Shown here piece after piece: positions 9,411 to 16,648 of a stretch of DNA of 64,000 nucleotides. Numbering within the stretch: position 1 is the first letter of the stretch; each line of letters opens with the position of its first letter. The position numbers and the translations under genes were made by a program. The notes below the pieces were generated by a model that had not been told where the DNA came from, did not search any database, and worked only from the letters and a program-made list of their open reading frames with translations. The DNA lies in contig NZ_JAIOAO010000005.1 of NCBI RefSeq assembly GCF_021190955.1, positions 310,001-374,000 of the forward strand. Reading direction: 5' to 3'. This DNA is from Parachryseolinea silvisoli (GTDB lineage: Bacteria; Bacteroidota; Bacteroidia; Cytophagales; Cyclobacteriaceae).

Positions 9411-9890
9411 TCAGCGCTTCTTCCGGCTATTGACCAGTACCGGACCGAGTTTCTCACTAATCTTCTCGAGAGAACGGCCCGCCACGTACCCACCCACGCC
9501 CAACTCCATCAGGTTCCAAATGCGTTCGTCCAGGACGGTCAGGGGCAAGTGGAGGTAGGGCACCAGCACGTAATTGTTGAAGATGATGAACATACAAATC
9601 ACCATTAGCATCGGGCGCCAGTTACGTTGTAGCCAGCTTTCGCCTTTTGCTTCTGAGTCTATAATTTTCGTCTGGCTATCGAGTAGCTTGTTTTCATAGT
9701 TCAGATATGAACCTTCAATCTCCATGAGCAACTGTTTGTACTTTAGTTGCAGTTCAAGTTTCTCATCTGATTTGTCGATTTTGTCTATGGCGGTGCCAAT
9801 AGAGTCTATTGTTGCCTTTGCTCCGGAGCCCAGAATTTTAGACAAAAAACCTCCTATGCCCGGGCCGCCGCCCGCACTTGTCGTTTCCAT
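9411..9890 (-). CDS. Holin, 3-TM family (GTA_holin_3TM-like)
   Basis: A 159-residue protein. A glycine-rich start is followed by an amphipathic helical region (about 25-85, KIDKSDEKLELQLKYKQLL), then the conserved block WLQRNWRPMLMVICMFIIF with a hydrophobic hairpin and ELGVGGYVAGRSLEKI at the end. This order and the NWRP motif fit the 3-TM holin family of prophages and gene transfer agents, which makes inner-membrane holes for endolysin release. It sits in the early, leftward block, far from the endolysin at 26.6 kb. It ends 20 bp before the 77-aa gene and follows the methyltransferase fusion by 22 bp, so it is in the same transcription unit. Confidence 0.8.
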   Translation of the reverse strand: METTSAGGGPGIGGFLSKILGSGAKATIDSIGTAIDKIDKSDEKLELQLKYKQLLMEIEGSYLNYENKLLDSQTKIIDSEAKGESWLQRNWRPMLMVICMFIIFNNYVLVPYLHLPLTVLDERIWNLMELGVGGYVAGRSLEKISEKLGPVLVNSRKKR

Positions 9891-9912
9891 GATATAATAG
9901 TTTAGTGATTAT

Positions 9913-11865
9913 TTATATTGTCTGGCCTGGCAGGGCCTTCATATCAAAGTATGTGAAGAAGTCCAGCATGCCTTTTACACCGTACCTACTTCGGTATATT
10001 TTAATCGTACCGTTCGCTACTTCTCCGGCAATCTGTATCTCGTGCTCCCAATCTTTGCCACCCCGATAGTCGCCATCTTTCGTGTGTTGGAGCACGAGGA
10101 TAAATGCGGTATTGGGATGCGCTACCTTTAACGCCTTGAAATCGTCGAGTTTCAATTTCAAATCGTTAATGGAATCCAGGATAACAACACTGTAACCGGT
10201 AATGTCTGTACCTCGCAAGGATGCGGCGAATTCCAGATTTGTAGGGCGTGGGTTTAGCAGCTCTTTCACTTTTTGTGTGAACGTGACCGACTCAAATTCC
10301 TCCGACGATATGTACATGACTTTCCCGAAGTTGATTGCCAGGTATTCCGCCAGCTTTAGGAGTAGGCTAGTTTTACCTGCGCCGGGCTCACCATGTAGCA
10401 TGAGCGTAAAATTTCTCGCGGGAGTTCCGAGCAGCGAGCGCCACGGATCAGTGAAGTGCAACATTTCAAATGTTCGATTGGCCATTTGCTCTGCTGTCAG
10501 TACTCCATTTAATCCTTGGTTATGGGAGCAAGTTCCGTTTCCCCGAGCGTCCGAATATGTATTGTTAAGACACTTACGAGTGCCCTTTTTGCGTCCCCCA
10601 TAGATGCGGCCAATATCCTGCTCGCGTGAACATGGTTCCTGTGCTCCGCCGTTGACTATTCCGGTCATACGAGTCAGGTCTTTTTTGTTAATGGCAAAGC
10701 GTTCGTTGCCTTTCATCCTCTGAAAGACGCTGATAAGCTTGTCCTGAATAAGATCGATCTCGTTGGCATACGGCGATGCCTTCCGGATTAGCTTCTTGTC
10801 AATGGCGCTTTGCAGGTCTTTGATAAACGATAGAATGGCGGCTGGCGATTTCGTTGTGTTATGCAGGGCGATATACCGTTTTATAAACCGTATTTCCTGC
10901 ACATGATTTTCCAGCAGGGCACCTACCGGTTCAGCCTGAGTTACGTCATCGACTGTCTCGGCCTCCTGAATTTCGGTGACGGCTTGTATCGGAATGACCG
11001 GCCCTACGGTCTGCCCGCCAGACACAAGCCGTTGGGCTATCGCCTGGACCACCGGAACGCTCACTGCGTTGCCGAGCATCTTGTACCGTTGGCTATCGGA
11101 GATTTCGATGACCTGTCCTTCAATCAGGCCATAACGCGTCCAGTCGTCGGGAAAGCCCTGGAGGCGTTCACACTCCGTAGGCGTTAGCTTGCGCGCGTTT
11201 ACTGGCTTGTTCTTTTCCATTGCGTCAGTGATGTAAGTGCCGATGTTGGGGGTGCCGGTATAGAAAGCAACTACCGCTCCCGCCACCGGGCGAGTTTCCA
11301 CTCCAGAAGCCGGGAAATCACTTTCCTGGAAAGGAAAAACTTGGCGCGCGGGTTCTCCTCTAAGATGTCCGACAAAGTACACACGCTCGCGATTTTGGGG
11401 TAGAAACCAGCGAGTATTAAGCAGTTGCCATTCACAGTCATATAGCCCAAGGTCGGCAACCGCTTTAAGTACGATTTCAAAGTCTTTTCCTCCGTTACTG
11501 GAGAGAAGCCCTTTGACATTTTCAAAGACAAAAACACAAGGTTGGTGTTGTCTGATAATTCTAATTGCCTCAAAAAAGAGGCCGCTTCGTGATCCTTCAA
11601 GTCCCGCCCTTCCTCCAGCCACTGAAAGATCTTGACAAGGGAATCCGAAGGTGATGATGTCGGGGTGTTCGATCCCCCCGGTAATGGTTTCAACTGGTCC
11701 TGCATACGTTGCGTCGTTAAAGTTGTGCGAATAGTTAGCAATGGCGTATTTATCCACCTCGCTGAAGTAGTGCTTCCTGAAAGTATACCCGGCTTCCAGG
11801 AGGCCCTTAGCAAAACCACCTATTCCACTGAATAGGTCTAGCAGTACAATACCCGTTGCTTTCAT
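9913..11865 (-). CDS. DNA cytosine C5-methyltransferase fused to RecA-like ATPase
   Basis: A 650-residue two-part protein. Residues 1-285 form a C5-cytosine methyltransferase: SAM motif DLFSGIGGFAKGL (10-22), catalytic PCQ (76-78) in FGFPCQDLSVAGGR, ENV (115-117) and the C-terminal LGNAVSVPVVQAIA. The target recognition region is short. After a helical linker (about 320-470) comes a RecA/RadA/DnaB-like ATPase with Walker A GEPGAGKTS (about 490), a sensor-like stretch MYISSEEF, and Walker B YSVVILDSIND. The first half probably modifies phage DNA. The second half could serve replication or another DNA transaction. No other helicase or packaging ATPase is seen in the prophage. The fusion is unbroken in frame. 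Confidence 0.85.
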   Translation of the reverse strand: MKATGIVLLDLFSGIGGFAKGLLEAGYTFRKHYFSEVDKYAIANYSHNFNDATYAGPVETITGGIEHPDIITFGFPCQDLSVAGGRAGLEGSRSGLFFEAIRIIRQHQPCVFVFENVKGLLSSNGGKDFEIVLKAVADLGLYDCEWQLLNTRWFLPQNRERVYFVGHLRGEPARQVFPFQESDFPASGVETRPVAGAVVAFYTGTPNIGTYITDAMEKNKPVNARKLTPTECERLQGFPDDWTRYGLIEGQVIEISDSQRYKMLGNAVSVPVVQAIAQRLVSGGQTVGPVIPIQAVTEIQEAETVDDVTQAEPVGALLENHVQEIRFIKRYIALHNTTKSPAAILSFIKDLQSAIDKKLIRKASPYANEIDLIQDKLISVFQRMKGNERFAINKKDLTRMTGIVNGGAQEPCSREQDIGRIYGGRKKGTRKCLNNTYSDARGNGTCSHNQGLNGVLTAEQMANRTFEMLHFTDPWRSLLGTPARNFTLMLHGEPGAGKTSLLLKLAEYLAINFGKVMYISSEEFESVTFTQKVKELLNPRPTNLEFAASLRGTDITGYSVVILDSINDLKLKLDDFKALKVAHPNTAFILVLQHTKDGDYRGGKDWEHEIQIAGEVANGTIKIYRSRYGVKGMLDFFTYFDMKALPGQTI

Positions 11866-11915
11866 ATTTCAAAAAGGCCGTCTGGCCATTTGATTTTATG
11901 AAAGATATATTCACC

Positions 11916-12055
11916 GTATTGCGTATGTATCGACTTTCAAGATCAATTGCAGACAAATGCAATCTTTGATATGATTTTGCCGATACTCATAGGTGGTATA
12001 ATAGGATCAATACAGTATTGAGTCGCTATCACGCGAGTATTGTACTCCTGTATTG
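11916..12055. promoter_or_regulatory. Upstream region with repeated GTATTG sites
   Basis: The 209-bp gap before the methyltransferase gene carries GTATTG four times (11916, 12015, 12037, 12050). One copy lies within the perfect inverted repeat GAGTA-TTG-TACTC (12035-12047). Repeated short motifs upstream of an early phage gene suggest operator or iteron sites. Function is not shown. Confidence 0.35.
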
Positions 12056-12074
12056 TGTTGGAAAAACTGACTTA

Positions 12075-12308
12075 CTACCTGCGGTCTTTATCGCCCTTGT
12101 AGCCTGTGGGAAAGATTACATCAACTTCTGATGGCGGACCAATTAGGTCAACGATAATGATGACTTGATTTACGGAAAAGAAGTTTCCGTTACGCGGGCC
12201 AATCTGCTTTAGAAAAGGTTTTAGCTGGTTTTTGATGGTCCGATACGATACTCCATACAATGCACACAAATCCTTGTAAGTGCACATTTTCACTCTCCAG
12301 GTATTCAT
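12075..12308 (-). CDS. Small helix-turn-helix protein
   Basis: A 77-residue protein whose central part (YKDLCALYGVSYRTIKNQL) reads as a helix-turn-helix, followed by IGPRNGNFFSVNQVIIIVDLIG. This is the style of small phage or mobile-element DNA-binding proteins of Bacteroidota that resemble excisionases or MerR-type fragments. Start ATG at 12308. It is isolated by 209 and 592 bp of non-coding DNA on its two sides, so it probably has its own promoter and may act on the GTATTG sites next to it (inference). Confidence 0.7.
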   Translation of the reverse strand: MNTWRVKMCTYKDLCALYGVSYRTIKNQLKPFLKQIGPRNGNFFSVNQVIIIVDLIGPPSEVDVIFPTGYKGDKDRR

Positions 12309-12900
12309 ACTTGTAAAAAAAATATATGTGACTAATAACTAAGTATTCCCCAGTGAAATCGATTCGGAACGTGCGCGCTAACGGTCTTTTATCAACAGCA
12401 CTTACCTGATGCGCAGCGGCTCTGTTTCGTATCTTTTTAAGATTCTAACGATGGTTTTTTATTTAAGTCACATCATCGGAATGTTTCAGCTTGTTCTTTC
12501 ATATTATGAATCATAAGAGAGGGTTATTTCACATTTGTGCATTCTTTTTCGATAGTCTTACCGTTCTGTCAATTAATTAAACAACTGTGACCATCGTTAG
12601 GGCTACCCGGTATAATAATGTTATTTGGTATAACGGTATACCCATCCTGAAAATGTATCTTATATCAAAATATATTTTCAAATAGAGCAATATACCGGCC
12701 AGAATAGGCGAGGAATGAATTATTGAAGCAAAATTGAGAACCTGTGGGTGGGCTAACCGTTAAAGGCGCAAATGTCTATACTTGAACCTATTTCATCTTT
12801 TTTTAACTCCCTACAACTTTTTCCTGCTTGCTCCTGTCTAAACGTCTGTGCCCCACCCGGTCAGCGGATGAGGTCACAAGGAGGACGTGAGTCGGTATTA
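12309..12900. other. AT-rich prophage intergenic region, candidate control or origin region
   Basis: No protein-like frame was found on either strand. The stretch is AT-rich and contains clustered GGTATA repeats around 12608-12642 (GGTATAATAATG, GGTATAACGGTATACCC). Together with its position between early genes this would suit an origin or an operator region, but nothing definite can be assigned. Confidence 0.4.
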
Positions 12901-13365
12901 TTACGAACGAATGAGCAAAAACGCGTCGAGAATCAGGTTTCGAAGCACCTTGATTTCACCCCGGAGCCGGGGCTTCGTTTTACGCGTGTCCACCTTAACA
13001 ACCCTGTCGATTGTACGCGTGATTAATGCCAAAACTTCTCGCAATTCCAAGGTGTATTTCATTTTCGCCATAAATCTGGTTGAATAAAGCCGGCGGCCGG
13101 ATGTGGCAGGGGCTTTGGGCGAGATGTACTTAGTTCCGGAGCCGTTAGGTGCGATTTTTAGTTCTTCTTCCATATCACGAAGCAGATACAAAATGTAGCG
13201 GCCCTCTCGGGTAAATTGTCTTACCAACTTACGGGAGTCGACTGTCGTAAAGTCCTCGGAGCAATCAATCAACTCGAACAGAATTCGCTTCAATGTAAAC
13301 GTGTATTGTATTTCTGACGAATCCGAATCCAAGGTCCAATCTAATACTGGCGATTCTGGCTTCAT
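12901..13365 (-). CDS. Hypothetical early prophage protein
   Basis: A 154-residue basic protein, mostly helical by composition, without TM segment or known motif. Its start overlaps the end of the upstream XRE gene by 4 bp (13362-13365), so it is translated as part of the regulatory block. The C-terminal half is rich in Lys and Arg (TRKTKPRLRGEIKVLRNLIL), consistent with nucleic-acid contact. Not recognised. Confidence 0.65.
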   Translation of the reverse strand: MKPESPVLDWTLDSDSSEIQYTFTLKRILFELIDCSEDFTTVDSRKLVRQFTREGRYILYLLRDMEEELKIAPNGSGTKYISPKAPATSGRRLYSTRFMAKMKYTLELREVLALITRTIDRVVKVDTRKTKPRLRGEIKVLRNLILDAFLLIRS

Positions 13366-13655
13366 CTGCTTTGGCGTTCAGTTTCCTCTTGGTTGGACTT
13401 GTAGTCATTGGCGACATTGGCTATCGCTCGGCTATTGGAACCTATGTTGTAGATTACAACTCCAGTGCATTCGGTGGCAACATTCCCGGTGTCCGATTTG
13501 AAAAGCCTTGCTAGCGTCTCGGCTTGTTGTTCGCTCATTTCGTGCGGGCCTGTTTCAATTTCCTTATATTCCTGTTCAGATATGCAAAGAAGATGGGCGA
13601 GTTCATTTCTCTGATAGCCGTGCAGATTTCTTTGGGTTTGTAGTAGCAGATTCAT
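13362..13655 (-). CDS. XRE-type helix-turn-helix regulator
   Basis: A 97-residue protein with an N-terminal HTH_3 domain: QRNELAHLLCISEQEYKEIE matches the Cro/CI helix-turn-helix, followed by MSEQQAETLARLF. The C-terminal 40 residues are of unknown role. It overlaps the SymE-like gene upstream by 53 bp and the next gene downstream by 4 bp. Together these form a tight early regulatory operon that diverges from the repressor at 15.07 kb. Confidence 0.75.
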   Translation of the reverse strand: MNLLLQTQRNLHGYQRNELAHLLCISEQEYKEIETGPHEMSEQQAETLARLFKSDTGNVATECTGVVIYNIGSNSRAIANVANDYKSNQEETERQSR

Positions 13656-13923
13656 ATGGGTGAGTTGTTATTTTAACGGGTGATTTGTGATTTTTAAATT
13701 GTTCCTCAATAGCGGCGAGGTTTTCCTGGCGGAATTCTTCAGCACTTTTAGTAACACGCATAATTAGCGTGTGTGGTTCGGGGCTCGTAACAGTGACTTG
13801 ATCTCCGACATGGAAGCCAAAGTCGGTCAGCCAGAATCCCTTTAGCCGCACTAAGGGGAAGCACGTTCGGCAACTGTCCGACCATGCTTTGCTGAGCATA
13901 ATTGTTCGTGACTCTTTTTTCAT
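13603..13923 (-). CDS. SymE-like toxin-domain protein
   Basis: A 106-residue protein. The segment PLVRLKGFWLTDFGFHVGDQ with following VTVTSPEPHTLIMRV fits the SymE domain, an AbrB-like beta fold known from the SOS-induced SymE endoribonuclease toxin. The C-terminal 50 residues are polar and family-variable. Small SymE-like proteins are found in many Bacteroidota phages and plasmids, where their toxicity is untested. It overlaps the downstream XRE gene by 53 bp, which could act as its control partner (inference). No antisense RNA was identified. Confidence 0.65.
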   Translation of the reverse strand: MKKESRTIMLSKAWSDSCRTCFPLVRLKGFWLTDFGFHVGDQVTVTSPEPHTLIMRVTKSAEEFRQENLAAIEEQFKNHKSPVKITTHPYESATTNPKKSARLSEK

Positions 13924-13970
13924 GCTGCTTGGATTGGGGCATTTTACCTATTGTGTTCATGCAGATTATT

Positions 13971-14837
13971 TTAAGCGTTTATCCGTTCCGGTGTTAGCGA
14001 AGCAGCTCTTTCTTCATACAGAAACTCGGCGGTTTCCATTAGGTTGTTTACCCGGTCTATCAGGATATTTACTTGCTCTTTGGAGACGGTGTAAGGCTCG
14101 GAATACCGCACTCGTGAATACGATTTTTCCAGAAGGTCCAGGAGTTTTACTTCTTCTTTTGTAATGCAAGGAAAAATGTCCATCGTTAGCGGGGTAAAAT
14201 GCTCGGTCATCGTTAACAAGCGCTTAATACTGTGGCTTGATGTTTTATAGCCGATACAGACGTAGATCAGCGCCGAGCATGTATATTCCGCCACCTGATG
14301 AAGCTGAAGTGTAGCAAGGTCGGACCGGCCGCCGGCGAGACTTTGCTTCGCACTGTGGAAGAACTTTTTAGCCATACCGTACCCTTTGCTCCAGGCTGAT
14401 TCTATATCGCTAAAAGTGGCAATGCGCGATAGTGCATTTCCTGGGTGGGTAAGCGTGAATTTTTCATTGTCGAACAACCGGATGCCCGTAAAGTACATTC
14501 CAGCAAAGAACTCATTGCCTTCCCGAAGGGCACGGTTAACAGAGTAGATGCCGTGAACAACCGCGGCCAATTTAATACCGGCATCATTGTGTTCGTCTAT
14601 TTTCGTCAAAGCCTCGTGGCATCGTAGTGTATCACTTTCTTTGATGATCACGAGCAGATCGCATTCAATGAAAACTGTAGGTTCCTGGTTGGAAAAGCAG
14701 CTCCAAGACTGATGGTCTGTCTTTCGGAGGCCAAAGCAGATGACCATTTCTGGCCGGATCACCTTTATAACGGCTTGGATTTTTTGGTTCAGAGCTTCAT
14801 GCTCGATTTCGTTTAATTTGGGCAGGGAGACACGCAT
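13971..14837 (-). CDS. Nucleotidyltransferase-like/HEPN protein
   Basis: A 288-residue protein. The N-terminal 110 residues resemble a degenerate nucleotidyltransferase (MVICFGLRK followed by IECDLLVII; the usual GSxARG is not intact). The C-terminal part is a HEPN domain: AKKFFHSAKQSL, LQLHQVAEYTCSALIYVCIG, KSYSRVRYSEPYTV. MNT and HEPN modules typically form toxin-antitoxin or RNase defence pairs; here they are joined in one chain. It is the first gene of the leftward early operon, directly opposite the XRE repressor, so it is expected to be expressed when repression is lifted or to be controlled by the repressor. Confidence 0.7.
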   Translation of the reverse strand: MRVSLPKLNEIEHEALNQKIQAVIKVIRPEMVICFGLRKTDHQSWSCFSNQEPTVFIECDLLVIIKESDTLRCHEALTKIDEHNDAGIKLAAVVHGIYSVNRALREGNEFFAGMYFTGIRLFDNEKFTLTHPGNALSRIATFSDIESAWSKGYGMAKKFFHSAKQSLAGGRSDLATLQLHQVAEYTCSALIYVCIGYKTSSHSIKRLLTMTEHFTPLTMDIFPCITKEEVKLLDLLEKSYSRVRYSEPYTVSKEQVNILIDRVNNLMETAEFLYEERAASLTPERINA

Positions 14838-14980
14838 AACTTGCGGGGTTTAAGTGGTATTCTGATAGATATTTTATAGCCCCGGCCAGCCGGTCGCGAT
14901 CCAAGCGGCGGGTACGGCAGTGAAGTAAGGTGTATAATATTCGGTGTGCCATGCCCGAAACCCGATGTTTTATGGGAAAA

Positions 14981-15020
14981 GGCCGATAAAATATAGGTTC
15001 AGATGGATAATTTATCGGTC
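14981..15020. promoter_or_regulatory. Inverted repeat in the divergent early/repressor promoter region
   Basis: GGCCGATAAA (14981-14990) and TTTATCGGTC (15011-15020) form a 10-bp inverted repeat with one mismatch and a 20-bp spacer. It lies between the divergent MNT-HEPN gene and the XRE repressor, where an operator for the repressor would be expected. Binding is inferred. Confidence 0.45.
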
Positions 15021-15070
15021 TAAAAAGTGGCTAAATAGCCTGGAAATGCACAAAACGGTTATATTTGGGT

Positions 15071-15511
15071 ATGGAACAGATAACCGATACCCCTAAGCGC
15101 CCGCATCACGGCAAGAACATTAAGCGTATCCGCGAATTTTTTGGAGTTAAGCAGGAGGCATTTGCAAAGCAGCTGGGACCTGATTGGAGTCAGGGTAAAG
15201 TTTCTAGTTTAGAAGATAAAGAAACTATTGAGCCGGAAATATTGGAACTTGCGGCAAAGGCACTAAACGTTACCCCGACGATATTGGCTAATACTACAGA
15301 AGAGATGGCTACGAATTTTTTTAACAACTATAATTTCCATGAGGGTAGTGCTAACCAAGGTGCAGTAGGAAATAACCACAGCCCTATAACCTTTAATCCT
15401 TTAGATAAACTGATGGAGGTTGTTGGTAAAAACGAGGCATTGTATGAACAGTTGTTGAAAGTTGAACGCGAGAAGAATGAATTACTTGAACGACTGCTAA
15501 AAAAGCAGTAA
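15071..15511 (+). CDS. XRE family repressor of the prophage
   Basis: A 146-residue regulator. The HTH_3 domain covers about residues 12-70 (NIKRIREFFGVKQEAFAKQL, SQGKVSSLEDKE). It is followed by an Asn/Gly-rich linker (NNYNFHEGSANQGAVGNNHS) and a C-terminal coiled coil (YEQLLKVEREKNELLERLL) that may oligomerise. I took the ATG at 15071 rather than a TTG at 15065. Divergent from the leftward early genes with an inverted repeat between them, it is the best candidate for the lysogeny repressor. Confidence 0.85.
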   Translation: MEQITDTPKRPHHGKNIKRIREFFGVKQEAFAKQLGPDWSQGKVSSLEDKETIEPEILELAAKALNVTPTILANTTEEMATNFFNNYNFHEGSANQGAVGNNHSPITFNPLDKLMEVVGKNEALYEQLLKVEREKNELLERLLKKQ

Positions 15512-15515
15512 GCGA

Positions 15516-16082
15516 ATGAGTCCATTTCCACAGGGTTTCAATAAATCAATTGTCATTTCTTTATTATTGCCATTAGCGTTTTTAATCGGATGCTCGGCAG
15601 GAAAATCAAATGAACATCCAGAGGAAATTAGTTCATCGAATTTAGCAGGTATTGATTCGGTAGAGACAGGTAGCAATAAGTACGACACAGTGATATATAA
15701 TGGAAGTGTCGACTTTGTTATGGGGGACATCAATCGTCACTATCTTGACAAACACAAAACCGAATGGAGTGAGCCACTGTCAGGGCAGTATAGGTTTGTG
15801 ATTAAGAATGGGAATTTTCTTGTCTACCGAAATAAGACTCTGATTAATGAATACAATAATTGTATAGGTTATTCAATTAATCGGGGGTCGAAATTTGAGG
15901 ATATGTTGACTGGGAATAAATGGTTGCGTTTTTATTTGAATGGTAATAAACTCGCTTTGAATATTTTGTATCGCGATTCGGACGAGGGGGTCATAACATA
16001 CTATATAGATGCGGGTAATTATATTGTCGGCGAGTTTGTTGGCCAAGATAAATACATCCAAAGCCCGAAGCTAACTCGTTGA
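15516..16082 (+). CDS. Lipoprotein of unknown function, next to the repressor
   Basis: A 188-residue protein with an N-terminal signal (SIVISLLLPLAFLIGC) and lipobox LIGC, so it should be lipid-anchored in the cell envelope. The mature part is beta-rich and acidic. It starts 4 bp after the repressor stop and so is co-expressed in the lysogen. That position suggests lysogenic conversion, for example superinfection exclusion, but this is inference; no family is recognised. Confidence 0.75.
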   Translation: MSPFPQGFNKSIVISLLLPLAFLIGCSAGKSNEHPEEISSSNLAGIDSVETGSNKYDTVIYNGSVDFVMGDINRHYLDKHKTEWSEPLSGQYRFVIKNGNFLVYRNKTLINEYNNCIGYSINRGSKFEDMLTGNKWLRFYLNGNKLALNILYRDSDEGVITYYIDAGNYIVGEFVGQDKYIQSPKLTR

Positions 16083-16189
16083 AATCAGCTGCTAGGCATC
16101 AATCTTGACCAACCAGCTGGTCCGTCACACCTTTGCCTGTGAAAGATCGGAATAGTTAAATGGCAAATTCCTGAAGAAGTTTCCAGTTA

Positions 16190-16648
16190 TTATCTGGCTA
16201 AAACACCATCACGAAACGGCTCTAGCGTAAAACCCTTGAATTTAACAGCTGGCACAAATTTCATAAAGTAACGGTAAGTTTGTGGAGGAGAGAAAGTCGG
16301 AATCCTTTGCTTGATTGAACTGAGTTGAATCTGTTCTGGCAACGTTGCCACATGCGACATGACAATACCTATTGCTTTGTCGGAGTTTTCGTAATACTCA
16401 AAAAAAGCCCTTTTAGTAATTCCTAACTTTTGTGAATGCAATTCCCACATCTCCGAAGGTGTGTGAGTGATTACATCTTCGATAGTCGCAGTACCAACGA
16501 TTGCCTTAACTGGCGACGTGCAGTAAATGATGATAACATCGCCGCTGGAGACACTTGGTTTAGATTTCCGCAGCTCGATCGTCTTGCGCCCTTGAAGTAT
16601 CTGCTCTGTGTATTGTTGCTTAACTGATAAAAGTAGGTATTTCTTCAT
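16190..16648 (-). CDS. ASCH (PUA-like) domain protein
   Basis: A 152-residue protein with the ASCH fold signature near the N-terminus: YLLLSVKQQYTEQILQGRKT followed by IELRKSKPSVSSGDVIIIYC, then AIVGTATIEDVI. ASCH domains bind RNA or modified nucleotides and some act as ribonucleases. The start codon overlaps the stop of the large upstream GNAT-PIN gene by 4 bp, so the two are translated together. It probably works as a partner of that protein (toxin-antitoxin or defence; inference). Confidence 0.8.
   Translation of the reverse strand: MKKYLLLSVKQQYTEQILQGRKTIELRKSKPSVSSGDVIIIYCTSPVKAIVGTATIEDVITHTPSEMWELHSQKLGITKRAFFEYYENSDKAIGIVMSHVATLPEQIQLSSIKQRIPTFSPPQTYRYFMKFVPAVKFKGFTLEPFRDGVLAR

Noticed and set aside
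12772-13087. Rightward genes opposite to 12901-13365
   Set aside because: Composition is not protein-like, no homology is apparent, and they are antisense to a frame in a coherent operon.
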